This document shows positions 23,777-31,640 of a stretch of 64,000 bases of DNA, piece by piece. The notes under the pieces are model-generated. The model made no database searches and was not told where the DNA came from. It saw only the letters and a list, made by a program, of their open reading frames with translations. Position 1 is the stretch's first letter. Each line of letters starts with the position of its first letter. Position numbers and translations under genes: made by a program. Source of the DNA: Alkalimonas mucilaginosa (GTDB lineage Bacteria; Pseudomonadota; Gammaproteobacteria; Enterobacterales; Alteromonadaceae); NCBI RefSeq assembly GCF_036327005.1, contig NZ_JAUGZK010000009.1, positions 62,001 to 126,000 on the forward strand, read 5' to 3'.

Positions 23777-25942
23777 ATGAGCTTTGATATGGATGAAGAC
23801 ATTCTGCAGGACTTTCTGGTCGAAGCTGGTGAGATCCTGGAGCTGCTGCAAGAGCAACTGGTTGAGTTGGAGAATAATCCGGAAGACTCCAACCTGTTGA
23901 ATGCGATTTTCAGAGGTTTTCATACTGTCAAAGGTGGGGCTGGTTTCCTCTCGCTGGCAGAGCTGGTTGATGCGTGTCATGGTGCAGAGAATGTTTTCGA
24001 TATCTTACGTACCGGCAAGCGTCAGGTTACAGCCGAGTTGATGGATGTGATTTTGCAGGCCCTGGACACTGTCAACGCCATGTTTGTGCAGGTGCAAAAC
24101 CGTCAGCCATTAACACCAGCCGATCCAGCCTTATTGGATGCATTGCATCGATTAAGTGAGCCTGATGATGGCTCAGGTGCTGCACCAGCACCAGCACCAG
24201 TTACGCCTGTCAACGCTCAGCCTGAGCCTGCACCTGCACCAGTTACTTCGGAATCCAATGCCTCTGGCAGTATTGATGAAATCGATGAGGATGAGTTTGA
24301 ACGTCTGCTGGACGAACTGCACGGTGGTAAGGCTCCGGGCCACAGCCAGGCAGCAGCTCCAGGGCTGACTGCAGATATGCAGGGCGACATGACCGATGAC
24401 GAGTTTGAAGCTATTTTAGATCAGCTGCATGGTAAAGGCTCTTTTAAAGCAGACGACAGCGCGGCTCCGGCTGTTGTTGCAAAAGCTCCTGCTGCCAAAG
24501 CGGGCAAAGATGATGAAATCACCGATGATGAGTTTGAGTCTTTGCTGGATGAGTTGCATGGCAAGGGGCTTTCACCACAGGCAGGCACAGATAAACCTGT
24601 TCCGCCAGAGCGTAAGCCTGCGCCTAAGGTTCCTGAAACACAAAGCAGCAGTGCTGCTCCGGCTGCCGCCCCGGCTCCGGTTCCCTCAGCAGCTTCATCA
24701 GCAGCTAAGCCTGCCGCTGCTTCACCGGCTCCACAACCAGAAACCACTGTTCGGGTAGATACAAAGCGGCTTGATGAGATCATGAATATGGTCGGGGAAC
24801 TGGTACTGGTGCGTAACCGTCTGGTAAGTCTTGCTACCAGTACCAAAGATGAAGAAATGGGTAAAGCCATAGCTAACCTGGATGTGGTGACAGCCGACAT
24901 CCAAGGTGCCGTGATGAAAACCCGTATGCAGCCCATTAAGAAAGTTTTTGGCCGCTTCCCCCGGGTTGTGCGTGATCTGGCCCGTTCACTGAAAAAAGAT
25001 ATTGTGCTTGAGCTGGAAGGTGAAGAAACCGATCTGGATAAAAATCTGGTGGAGGCATTGGCTGATCCTTTAGTCCACCTGGTACGAAACTCGGTCGATC
25101 ACGGTATAGAGATGCCAGATGTGCGGCAAGCCTCCGGCAAAGACCGTACTGGTAAGGTTAAATTAGCTGCCGAGCAGGCTGGGGATCATATTTTGCTGAC
25201 CATCGAAGATGATGGTGCTGGCATGGATCCGGAAAAGCTGAAAGGGATTGCTATTAAACGTGGCATACTTGATGTCGATGCTGCTGGCAGAATGTCCGAT
25301 ACGGAAGCTTTTAATCTGATTTTTGCTCCCGGATTTTCTACCAAAGAACAAATTTCTGATATTTCCGGCCGTGGCGTTGGCATGGATGTGGTTAAAACCA
25401 AGATCACCCAGCTCAATGGCAGTGTCCATATCAATTCCGAGCTTGGCAAAGGCACTTTACTGGAAATCAAAGTTCCGTTGACGCTCGCTATTTTACCTAC
25501 CTTGATGGTGGTGGTTGGTAAGCAAACCTTTGCCCTACCGCTTGGTACCATTGATGAGATTGTGCAGTTGGATCTGGCCAAAACCAACAATGTGGATGGC
25601 CAGCTTACCATCATCGTCCGGGATAAAGCGATACCACTATTTTATCTCGAGCACTGGCTGGTGAAAGGCTCCAGCAAATCTGTCCGCCGAGAGCATGGGC
25701 ACGTCGTTATTTTACAGCTGGGTACGCAAAAAATTGGTTTTGTGGTCGATTCATTGATAGGCCAGGAAGAGGTGGTCATCAAGCCATTGGATAATTTACT
25801 GCAGGGCACACCTGGCATGGCCGGAGCGACCATTACGTCGGATGGCGGTATTGCGTTGATACTGGATGTACCAAGTTTATTAAAACACTACGCTAGAAAA
25901 TCGAAAATCAAACTTGAGCGATTCAATAAATCAGCGACCTAA
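23777..25942 (+). CDS. cheA: Chemotaxis histidine kinase CheA with a triplicated linker motif
   Basis: A 721-aa kinase of the chemosensory array. The phosphoryl-accepting His is H49 (FRGFHTVKGGAGFL) in the P1 domain. The long Ala/Pro-rich linker carries three copies of an acidic motif of form D-E-F-E-x-L-L-D-E-L-H-G, with cores at residues 173-183, 209-219 and 252-262. Then come the dimerisation domain (from about 325), the ATPase domain (LVHLVRNSVDHGIE) and the CheW-like regulatory domain to the end. The triple motif is in the position of the LID region known from Vibrio CheA, which binds ParP for polar placement; both ParP and ParC are encoded downstream. Confidence 0.96.
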   Translation: MSFDMDEDILQDFLVEAGEILELLQEQLVELENNPEDSNLLNAIFRGFHTVKGGAGFLSLAELVDACHGAENVFDILRTGKRQVTAELMDVILQALDTVNAMFVQVQNRQPLTPADPALLDALHRLSEPDDGSGAAPAPAPVTPVNAQPEPAPAPVTSESNASGSIDEIDEDEFERLLDELHGGKAPGHSQAAAPGLTADMQGDMTDDEFEAILDQLHGKGSFKADDSAAPAVVAKAPAAKAGKDDEITDDEFESLLDELHGKGLSPQAGTDKPVPPERKPAPKVPETQSSSAAPAAAPAPVPSAASSAAKPAAASPAPQPETTVRVDTKRLDEIMNMVGELVLVRNRLVSLATSTKDEEMGKAIANLDVVTADIQGAVMKTRMQPIKKVFGRFPRVVRDLARSLKKDIVLELEGEETDLDKNLVEALADPLVHLVRNSVDHGIEMPDVRQASGKDRTGKVKLAAEQAGDHILLTIEDDGAGMDPEKLKGIAIKRGILDVDAAGRMSDTEAFNLIFAPGFSTKEQISDISGRGVGMDVVKTKITQLNGSVHINSELGKGTLLEIKVPLTLAILPTLMVVVGKQTFALPLGTIDEIVQLDLAKTNNVDGQLTIIVRDKAIPLFYLEHWLVKGSSKSVRREHGHVVILQLGTQKIGFVVDSLIGQEEVVIKPLDNLLQGTPGMAGATITSDGGIALILDVPSLLKHYARKSKIKLERFNKSAT

Positions 25943-25954
25943 AGCGAGTGATGA

Positions 25955-27073
25955 ATGGCATTAAAAGTGTTGGTGGTGGATGACTCCAGTTTCTTCCGTC
26001 GTCGTTTAACAGAAATTCTAAACGCCGATCCTGAGCTCGAGGTCATTGATACAGCGAACAATGGTCAGCAAGCGGTTGATAAAGCCATAGCGCTTAAGCC
26101 CGATGTGATCACGATGGACATCGAGATGCCGGTGATGGATGGCATCACGGCCGTGCGTGAAATTATGAAGCAACAGCGCACGCCAATCTTAATGTTCTCC
26201 TCGCTTACCCACGAAGGGGCTAAGGCTACTCTGGATGCGCTGGACGCTGGTGCGATAGACTTTCTACCTAAAAAGTTTGAGGATATCGCCAGAGACAGAG
26301 ATGAGGCTGTAACTCTATTGCGTCAACGTGTGAAGGCTGTAGCCCGTCGCCGACTCAGTAGTCGCTCTGTTGAAACCGCGCGGCCTGCACTAACCCGTAC
26401 CAGCTTTGAACGGCCTAAACTTTCAGAGCGGATGAAAGAGAGCCCACCTCCTTCCCGGCCGCTTACGGGGCCCACTTTTAAAGCCAGTGGTAAAAGTTAC
26501 AAATTACTTGCTATCGGAACTTCTACCGGAGGTCCTGTTGCATTGCAAAAGATTATCACTGCTTTACCAGCGAACTTTCCGGTGCCTATCATCTTGATTC
26601 AGCATATGCCAGCTGCATTTACCGGTGCTTTTGCTTCCCGTTTGAACGGTTTGGCTAAAATTTCAGTCAAGGAAGCTGAAGACAATGATGTATTGAAACC
26701 TGGTGTGGCTTATTTAGCGCCAGGTGGTAAGCAAATGCTGGTGGAAGGCAAAGCTGAACAAGCCAAGCTTCGTATCAAAGACGATGACTCACCCCGGATT
26801 ACTTTTAAGCCAAGCGTGGATATTACTTTTGGCAGTGCTGCCCGGGTATATCGTGATCAGGTGTTGGCCGTCATTTTAACCGGCATGGGTTCCGACGGGC
26901 GTGAAGGCGCTCGTTTACTTAAACAATATGGCTCTCGGATCTGGGCTCAGGATGAAGCCAGTTGCGTTGTCTATGGCATGCCCCAGGCAGTTGCAGCAGC
27001 CGGCTTAATGGATGTAGAAGTTAGCCTGGAAGAGTCTGCCAGTAAATTAATAGCTGAAGTGATGCATGGATAA
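25955..27073 (+). CDS. cheB: Chemotaxis methylesterase CheB
   Basis: A 372-aa two-domain protein that removes methyl groups from receptors and so resets sensitivity. The receiver domain has D9-D10 and phosphoacceptor D55 (VITMDIEMPVMDG). The esterase domain starts near residue 180, with catalytic S190 in GTSTGG, His in IQHMPAAFTG and Asp in TGMGSDGREG. No cheR is in the window. The end overlaps the motor gene motC by eight bases. Confidence 0.96.
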   Translation: MALKVLVVDDSSFFRRRLTEILNADPELEVIDTANNGQQAVDKAIALKPDVITMDIEMPVMDGITAVREIMKQQRTPILMFSSLTHEGAKATLDALDAGAIDFLPKKFEDIARDRDEAVTLLRQRVKAVARRRLSSRSVETARPALTRTSFERPKLSERMKESPPPSRPLTGPTFKASGKSYKLLAIGTSTGGPVALQKIITALPANFPVPIILIQHMPAAFTGAFASRLNGLAKISVKEAEDNDVLKPGVAYLAPGGKQMLVEGKAEQAKLRIKDDDSPRITFKPSVDITFGSAARVYRDQVLAVILTGMGSDGREGARLLKQYGSRIWAQDEASCVVYGMPQAVAAAGLMDVEVSLEESASKLIAEVMHG

Positions 27074-27809
27074 ACTTGCGTTAATAGGTTTTTTTGTTGC
27101 CATCGTAGGGGTCGTGGGAGGCTTTGCGCTGGAGGGGGGCTCCATCCTCACTCTGCTGCATTTGCCGGCATTTATTATTGTGGTGGGTGGCACTGTGGGG
27201 GCAGTGATGATACAAACCCCTTTGCCACAATTTAAGCTGGGTTTTCAACTGTTGCCCTGGGTAATTAGAGGGCACAACTTACCAACCACCAGCATGGTGG
27301 ATCGCATTATCGAGTGGAGCAATGCAGCCCGTAGCAGTGGTTTTCTGGCTTTGGAAAATATTGCATTGGAAGAAAAAGACCCTTTTGTGCATCGTGGGCT
27401 TAATTTGCTGGTGGATGGCGTTGATCCCAAAGTCCTTCAAGATACGCTGGATGCAGAGCTGACGTTGGAGCGTGAGCGCCTGCTTCGTGGGGCGAAAATT
27501 TTTGAAGCCATGGGAGGTTATAGCCCGACCATTGGTATTGTTGGGGCCGTACTGGGGTTGATTCAAGCCATGGCCAATATTACCGAACCAGAGTTACTAG
27601 GTCTGGGTATTGCGACCGCTTTTGTTGCGACGATTTATGGTGTTGGTTTCGCAAATTTAATTTTTGTACCAGTAGGAAATAAACTGAAAAATCTGGTGCA
27701 TCAGCATACATTGCATCATGAAATGATAGTTGAAGGCCTAATCTCTATTGCCTATGGTGAAAACCCCCGCACCATTGAGCGCAAATTGAATGCCTACCGT
27801 GCGGGGTAA
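27066..27809 (+). CDS. motC: Flagellar stator protein of MotA/PomA type, MotC-like
   Basis: A 247-aa inner-membrane stator subunit that couples ion flow to torque. Four membrane segments (about residues 4-22, 30-48, 150-172 and 182-204) and the cytoplasmic loop with charged residues are seen; GGYSPTIGIVGAVLGLIQAM and LGLGIATAFVATIYGVGFANL are family signatures. Position between cheB and a parA-type gene corresponds to motC of Pseudomonas. Whether it uses H+ or Na+ cannot be decided. It overlaps cheB and pairs with motD 8 bases on. Confidence 0.9.
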   Translation: MDKLALIGFFVAIVGVVGGFALEGGSILTLLHLPAFIIVVGGTVGAVMIQTPLPQFKLGFQLLPWVIRGHNLPTTSMVDRIIEWSNAARSSGFLALENIALEEKDPFVHRGLNLLVDGVDPKVLQDTLDAELTLERERLLRGAKIFEAMGGYSPTIGIVGAVLGLIQAMANITEPELLGLGIATAFVATIYGVGFANLIFVPVGNKLKNLVHQHTLHHEMIVEGLISIAYGENPRTIERKLNAYRAG

Positions 27810-27817
27810 CAACGGTT

Positions 27818-28804
27818 ATGTACCGGCATAAGAACAAACACCAGAAAGTTGAAGCCGAAGAGTTGGATCGATGGCTGGTGTCGTACGCCGATTACATGAC
27901 GTTAATGTTCGCTTTATTTGTCGTGTTGTACGCCATGTCGATTGTTAAAGACGAAGAGTACCGTGCTTTATCCGATACCCTGACGAAAATATTTGAGCGA
28001 CCGGATCGAAGTGGCACCGGCGTGGAAGGTACCTCTGTGTTGCTGGAGCCAGGCCCGCAGAGTGAGCTGGATTTGTATGGTGCGTCACTGGAGCCTGCCA
28101 AAGGCCCTGAGTTGGTTGCTGATGCCACGGAGTTATCGGATGTCACTGAGCGTTTACTGGGCTCACCTTTAAGTTCGCTGGAAACAGAGTTGCAAGAAGC
28201 CTTAGCGCATTTAATGGAACAGGGTCTGGCAAAAGTTGAGCAGGATGACAACTGGTTGACCATCGAACTGAACAGTGGCTTATTATTTCCTAGCGGCAGT
28301 GCAACTGCGACTCTATCCGCTCGGGCCGTGCTGGATGAAATTGCCAGCATCATAGTGCCAATCAACAACTTTATCCGGGTTCGTGGCTATACTGATGATG
28401 TGCCAATCAATAACGAGCTCTTTGCATCCAACTGGGAGTTATCGGTTGCCCGGGCGACGTCGGTGCTGCGGTTGTTGCAGGATTTGGCAGTAGCACCGCA
28501 GCGTATGGCCATCGAAGGCTATGGCGAGTATTACCCGACAGCAGATAATTCGACCCCGCAAGGGCGGGCGGAGAATCGGCGGGTCGTGATAGCTATTTCC
28601 AAGTATGGCTACCGGGCCGAAGACGCTACGATTGATCTGGCGGAACCCCCGACAGAGATCCCAGCGGAAGTGATCCAACAACTGGAAAGTATGACGCAGG
28701 ATGATGGCAGCATTCGGGTGATCAGGCTACCAGGTGGTGGCATTCGAATTACAACTCGGGACGAAGAGCAAACAGAGCCTTCGCAGCAACAGCAGGAACC
28801 TTGA
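27818..28804 (+). CDS. motD: Flagellar stator protein of MotB type, MotD-like
   Basis: A 328-aa stator subunit anchored to peptidoglycan. One membrane helix (about residues 23-43) holds the ion-binding D25 in LVSYADYMTLMFALF. A long plug/linker follows. The OmpA-like peptidoglycan-binding domain lies at about 175-270, with RVRGYTDDVPI and GYGEYYPTADNSTPQGRAENRRV. The C-terminal tail is rich in Glu and Gln. The stop overlaps the bases just before the parC GTG start. Confidence 0.92.
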   Translation: MYRHKNKHQKVEAEELDRWLVSYADYMTLMFALFVVLYAMSIVKDEEYRALSDTLTKIFERPDRSGTGVEGTSVLLEPGPQSELDLYGASLEPAKGPELVADATELSDVTERLLGSPLSSLETELQEALAHLMEQGLAKVEQDDNWLTIELNSGLLFPSGSATATLSARAVLDEIASIIVPINNFIRVRGYTDDVPINNELFASNWELSVARATSVLRLLQDLAVAPQRMAIEGYGEYYPTADNSTPQGRAENRRVVIAISKYGYRAEDATIDLAEPPTEIPAEVIQQLESMTQDDGSIRVIRLPGGGIRITTRDEEQTEPSQQQQEP

Positions 28805-28805
28805 T

Positions 28806-29594
28806 GTGGTGGTATGGACAATAGCAAATCAGAAAGGTGGGGTTGGTAAAACTACTACCACAGTCACGCTTGGAGCCTTACTGGCCGAGCGGGGACATCG
28901 GGTTCTTTTGGTCGATATCGATCCTCATGCATCCATGACCTATTATTTCGGTATTGATGCGGAAGAGCTGGAAGTGAGTGTTTACGATATTTTTATTCGT
29001 GGCAAAGATATCACCCGGGAAGAGATCCTGCAGTCGCTCTGCCCAAGTGGTATGGACAAACTCGATATTTTGCCTTCCTCCATGGCATTGGCAACGCTCG
29101 ATCGATCATTAGGTAATAAAAATGGCATGGGGCTTATTTTAAAGAAAGCATTAGCCAAGCTGACTAAGGATTACGATTTCATTTTGTTGGATTGCCCACC
29201 GGTGATGGGGGTTTTGATGGTCAATGCACTTGCTGCCAGTGACCGGGTATTGGTACCGGTGCAAACTGAGTTTCTGGCGATTAAAGGCCTGGAACGCATG
29301 ATCGCAACAATGGGATTGATGAAGCATTCCCAGCAAAAAGACTACAGCTTTACCATTGTACCTACCATGTACGATAAGCGCACCAAAGCATCGTTGGAAG
29401 CCTACAAGGAGCTAAAAGCCAAGTACAAGGATAAAGTCTGGTCGGCCGTGATACCCGTGGATACCAAATTTCGGGACGCAAGCCTTGCGCAAACACCACC
29501 ATCAGTTTTCGCACCACGTTCGCGGGGCGTCTTTGCTTACAACACGCTGCTAAGTTATTTATTGCAGTTGTCGGCGGAGTCAGCGCATGTCTGA
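28806..29594 (+). CDS. parC: ParA-family ATPase ParC, polar placement of chemotaxis proteins
   Basis: A 262-aa ParA/Soj-type ATPase (not topoisomerase IV). Walker A is KGGVGKT at residues 10-16, followed by VDIDPHASMTYYFG and LLDCPPVMGVLMVNAL. In Vibrio this gene, next to cheW, directs the chemotaxis array to the pole. The frame is open from an ATG at 28734 inside motD, but the protein starts at GTG 28806 or 28809: this follows the motD stop directly and gives the family start VVWTIANQKGG. It overlaps parP by eight bases. Confidence 0.9.
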   Translation: MVVWTIANQKGGVGKTTTTVTLGALLAERGHRVLLVDIDPHASMTYYFGIDAEELEVSVYDIFIRGKDITREEILQSLCPSGMDKLDILPSSMALATLDRSLGNKNGMGLILKKALAKLTKDYDFILLDCPPVMGVLMVNALAASDRVLVPVQTEFLAIKGLERMIATMGLMKHSQQKDYSFTIVPTMYDKRTKASLEAYKELKAKYKDKVWSAVIPVDTKFRDASLAQTPPSVFAPRSRGVFAYNTLLSYLLQLSAESAHV

Positions 29595-30351
29595 TCGCTA
29601 TGCCAGCAAAAAGGTCATGCAGCATTATCTGACTGCTTTACTAACTGACGACGACGTGCCGCAACAGCTGACGCGGCAAGAGCCGGACGTTAAACAGAAA
29701 CTTGAATCTTTGCTGGCGAAAGTCACCACCACCAAGGTAGCTGCAGAGCCTGCTATTGTGCGCAAAGCTGCACTGGTCCCGGTGGAGCCAAAAGAAACAA
29801 AGCCGGCTGTTGCACCAAAACTCGATACTGCAGAGCTGCAGCAAGCTGTGGTCAGCCGTAAATCACAGCCTGGATTTACAGCCGAACAGGTGCTGACGGA
29901 GAAATCTTACCGGCAGGGGGATTTTCAAGCGCTGTTCTTTAGTGTGGCTGGCTTGACGGTTGCTTTGCCTTTAAAAGAATTAGGTGGGATTCACAAGTTA
30001 ACATCAATCAACACCATGCCTGGTAACCCCGCCTGGTTTAAAGGGGTGATGTTACAACGAGAGCAAAAAATCAATGTGGTCGATACCGGGCTTTGGGTGA
30101 TGCCAGAAAAATTTACGCTTGAACAAGCTGAATCGCATCAGTATCAATATGTTATAATGTTAAGTAACAGTGCGTGGGGTTTAGCTTGTGATAAACTGAT
30201 TAATACAGTGACTTTATCTCAAGATGACGTAAAGTGGCGAGAAGCAGCGGGCAAACGGCCCTGGTTGGCTGGGCTGATAAAGCAGCACATGTGTGCTTTA
30301 CTTGATGTGGATGCTTTAGTTGGCTTGTTACAGCAGGGGCAAGGGCGATAG
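29587..30351 (+). CDS. parP: CheW-like coupling protein ParP
   Basis: A 254-aa protein. The N-terminal about 110 residues are low-complexity (Ala, Pro, Lys, Val) and the C-terminal part (about 115-250) is a CheW-like domain (FSVAGLTVALPLKELGGI, INVVDTGLWV, WGLACDKLINTVTL). In Vibrio, ParP has this layout: it binds ParC through the N-terminus and CheA through the CheW-like AIF domain, holding arrays at the pole. The match is by gene order and architecture. The ATG overlaps the parC stop region. Confidence 0.82.
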   Translation: MSDRYASKKVMQHYLTALLTDDDVPQQLTRQEPDVKQKLESLLAKVTTTKVAAEPAIVRKAALVPVEPKETKPAVAPKLDTAELQQAVVSRKSQPGFTAEQVLTEKSYRQGDFQALFFSVAGLTVALPLKELGGIHKLTSINTMPGNPAWFKGVMLQREQKINVVDTGLWVMPEKFTLEQAESHQYQYVIMLSNSAWGLACDKLINTVTLSQDDVKWREAAGKRPWLAGLIKQHMCALLDVDALVGLLQQGQGR

Positions 30352-30400
30352 AAGTAAGCTGAATACTGTGGGCTATACAACCCGCGGATGAGGAGCAGGA

Positions 30401-30895
30401 ATGAGTAATGTAGCAAAGCAGAGCGCAAAAGATTCAGCAGACGGTGATCAGGTTCTGCAGTGGGTCACTTTCAAGTTGCAGGATGAGATCTATGGCATCA
30501 ATGTTATGCAGGTGCAGGAAGTTTTGCGCTATACCGAGATTGCTCCGGTACCCGGAGCACCAGATTATGTTGTTGGAATTATAAACCTGCGCGGCAATGT
30601 GGTTACCGTGATTGATACCCGCACGCGTTTTGGTTTGGATGGTTCAGATATTACTGATAACACGCGTATTGTCATCATTGAGTCCGATAAGCAAGTGATA
30701 GGTATTTTGGTCGATAGTGTAGCCGAAGTGGTTTATCTGAAAGTATCGGAAATAGATACGGCTCCGAATGTTGGCAATGATGAAAGTGCGAAGTTTATTC
30801 AGGGCGTTACCAACCGTGATGGCGAGTTGCTGATTTTGGTGGATTTGAACAAATTGCTGACGGACGAAGAGTGGGATGAAGTTAGCGCTTTGTAA
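30401..30895 (+). CDS. cheW: Chemotaxis coupling protein CheW
   Basis: A 164-aa adaptor linking receptors to CheA. The full CheW domain is present: VTFKLQDEIYGINVMQVQEVLRYTEIAPVPGAPDYVVGIINLRGNVVTVIDTR, then IGILVDSVAEVV and FIQGVTNRDGELLILVDL. GAGGAGCAGGA precedes ATG 30401. It is 49 bases after parP and 12 before the DUF2802 gene. Confidence 0.96.
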   Translation: MSNVAKQSAKDSADGDQVLQWVTFKLQDEIYGINVMQVQEVLRYTEIAPVPGAPDYVVGIINLRGNVVTVIDTRTRFGLDGSDITDNTRIVIIESDKQVIGILVDSVAEVVYLKVSEIDTAPNVGNDESAKFIQGVTNRDGELLILVDLNKLLTDEEWDEVSAL

Positions 30896-30907
30896 TGAGG
30901 TAGTCGC

Positions 30908-31333
30908 ATGATGGTTTGGTGGCTGGTGGCACTGACATTGCTGGTAGCATGGCTGCTATGGCGCAGCTTCCTGCTTGCGGCCATGCAGCAGACCGATGTA
31001 ACTGACAGCTTGTTGCAACAGGCTCCGGCAGATGAGCATGAGCAGCAGCTTTCTTTGCTTCGAGCTGAATTAGCCGAGTTACGGTCTGGGGTTATCGGTG
31101 TTGGTCAACGGGTACTGGATCTGGAATCGCGGCTGCTTGAACAACAGCAATTGCTGGCGGCGCAAGGGGAGCAGTTGCAAGCGCTGCAACTGACAGAGCC
31201 TGAATCCAAAATATACAGCAGAGCGATGAAGATGGTACAGCTTGGAGCTGATTTGGAAGAGATCATGCGCGAGTGTGAATTGCCAAGGGCTGAAGCCGAG
31301 TTGCTGTATAACCTGCATCAGCAAAAGTCTTAA
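30908..31333 (+). CDS. DUF2802 protein at the end of the chemotaxis cluster
   Basis: A 141-aa protein of unknown function found next to cheW in many polar-flagellated gammaproteobacteria. Residues 3-24 are a membrane helix; a Gln/Leu-rich coiled coil follows (about 40-95). The conserved C-terminal segment is SRAMKMVQLGADLEEIMRECELPRAEAELLYNL, which looks like a small helix-turn-helix. Its stop codon is shared in part with that of the convergent gene at 31330, in the four bases TTAA. Confidence 0.85.
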   Translation: MMVWWLVALTLLVAWLLWRSFLLAAMQQTDVTDSLLQQAPADEHEQQLSLLRAELAELRSGVIGVGQRVLDLESRLLEQQQLLAAQGEQLQALQLTEPESKIYSRAMKMVQLGADLEEIMRECELPRAEAELLYNLHQQKS

Positions 31334-31629
31334 GTTTTCAAATCAATGCGCTGATGGATGTTGTGCCATTTATCCGGGAATTTTCCTTGCAATACATACG
31401 AAAAAGCAATCAGTTCGGCGATAACTACATACAGCTCTTTGGGTATAGAGTCACCCAGTTCAATCTGGCTGAGTAACTTAATTAGCTCTTCATCTTCGTG
31501 CACCAGAACGCCGTGCTCTCTGGCAACAGCCAGAATGTCTTCAGCGAGCTCACCGTGGCCCTTTGCAATCACTTTGGGGGCAGCTTTGCCATCGTACTTG
31601 AGTGCGGTGGCCGACTTTTCTTTTTTCAT
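31330..31629 (-). CDS. Short FlhB-like export switch protein (EscU/YscU/HrcU C-domain)
   Basis: A 99-aa protein matching only the C-terminal cytoplasmic half of FlhB, after the NPTH cleavage point: ALKYDGKAAPKVIAKGHGELAEDILAVAREHGV, then LIKLLSQIELGDSIPKELYVVIAELIAFSYVL. It has no membrane segment and no NPTH. Such stand-alone FlhB C-domains (FlhB2/FlhX) are known beside fliK-like genes; their job is unclear. ATG 31629 is favoured over TTG 31635 by AGGAG seven bases ahead, which itself overlaps the stop of the upstream fliK-like gene, suggesting coupling. Confidence 0.88.
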   Translation of the reverse strand: MKKEKSATALKYDGKAAPKVIAKGHGELAEDILAVAREHGVLVHEDEELIKLLSQIELGDSIPKELYVVIAELIAFSYVLQGKFPDKWHNIHQRIDLKT

Positions 31630-31640
31630 CGTCAAACTCC

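Noticed and set aside
24180..24740. Possible tandem-repeat or CRISPR-like array in cheA from recurring CACCAGCACCAG and CCGGCTC units
   Set aside because: The repeats are imperfect Ala/Pro codons of the linker plus the three protein motifs; spacing and identity do not fit an array.
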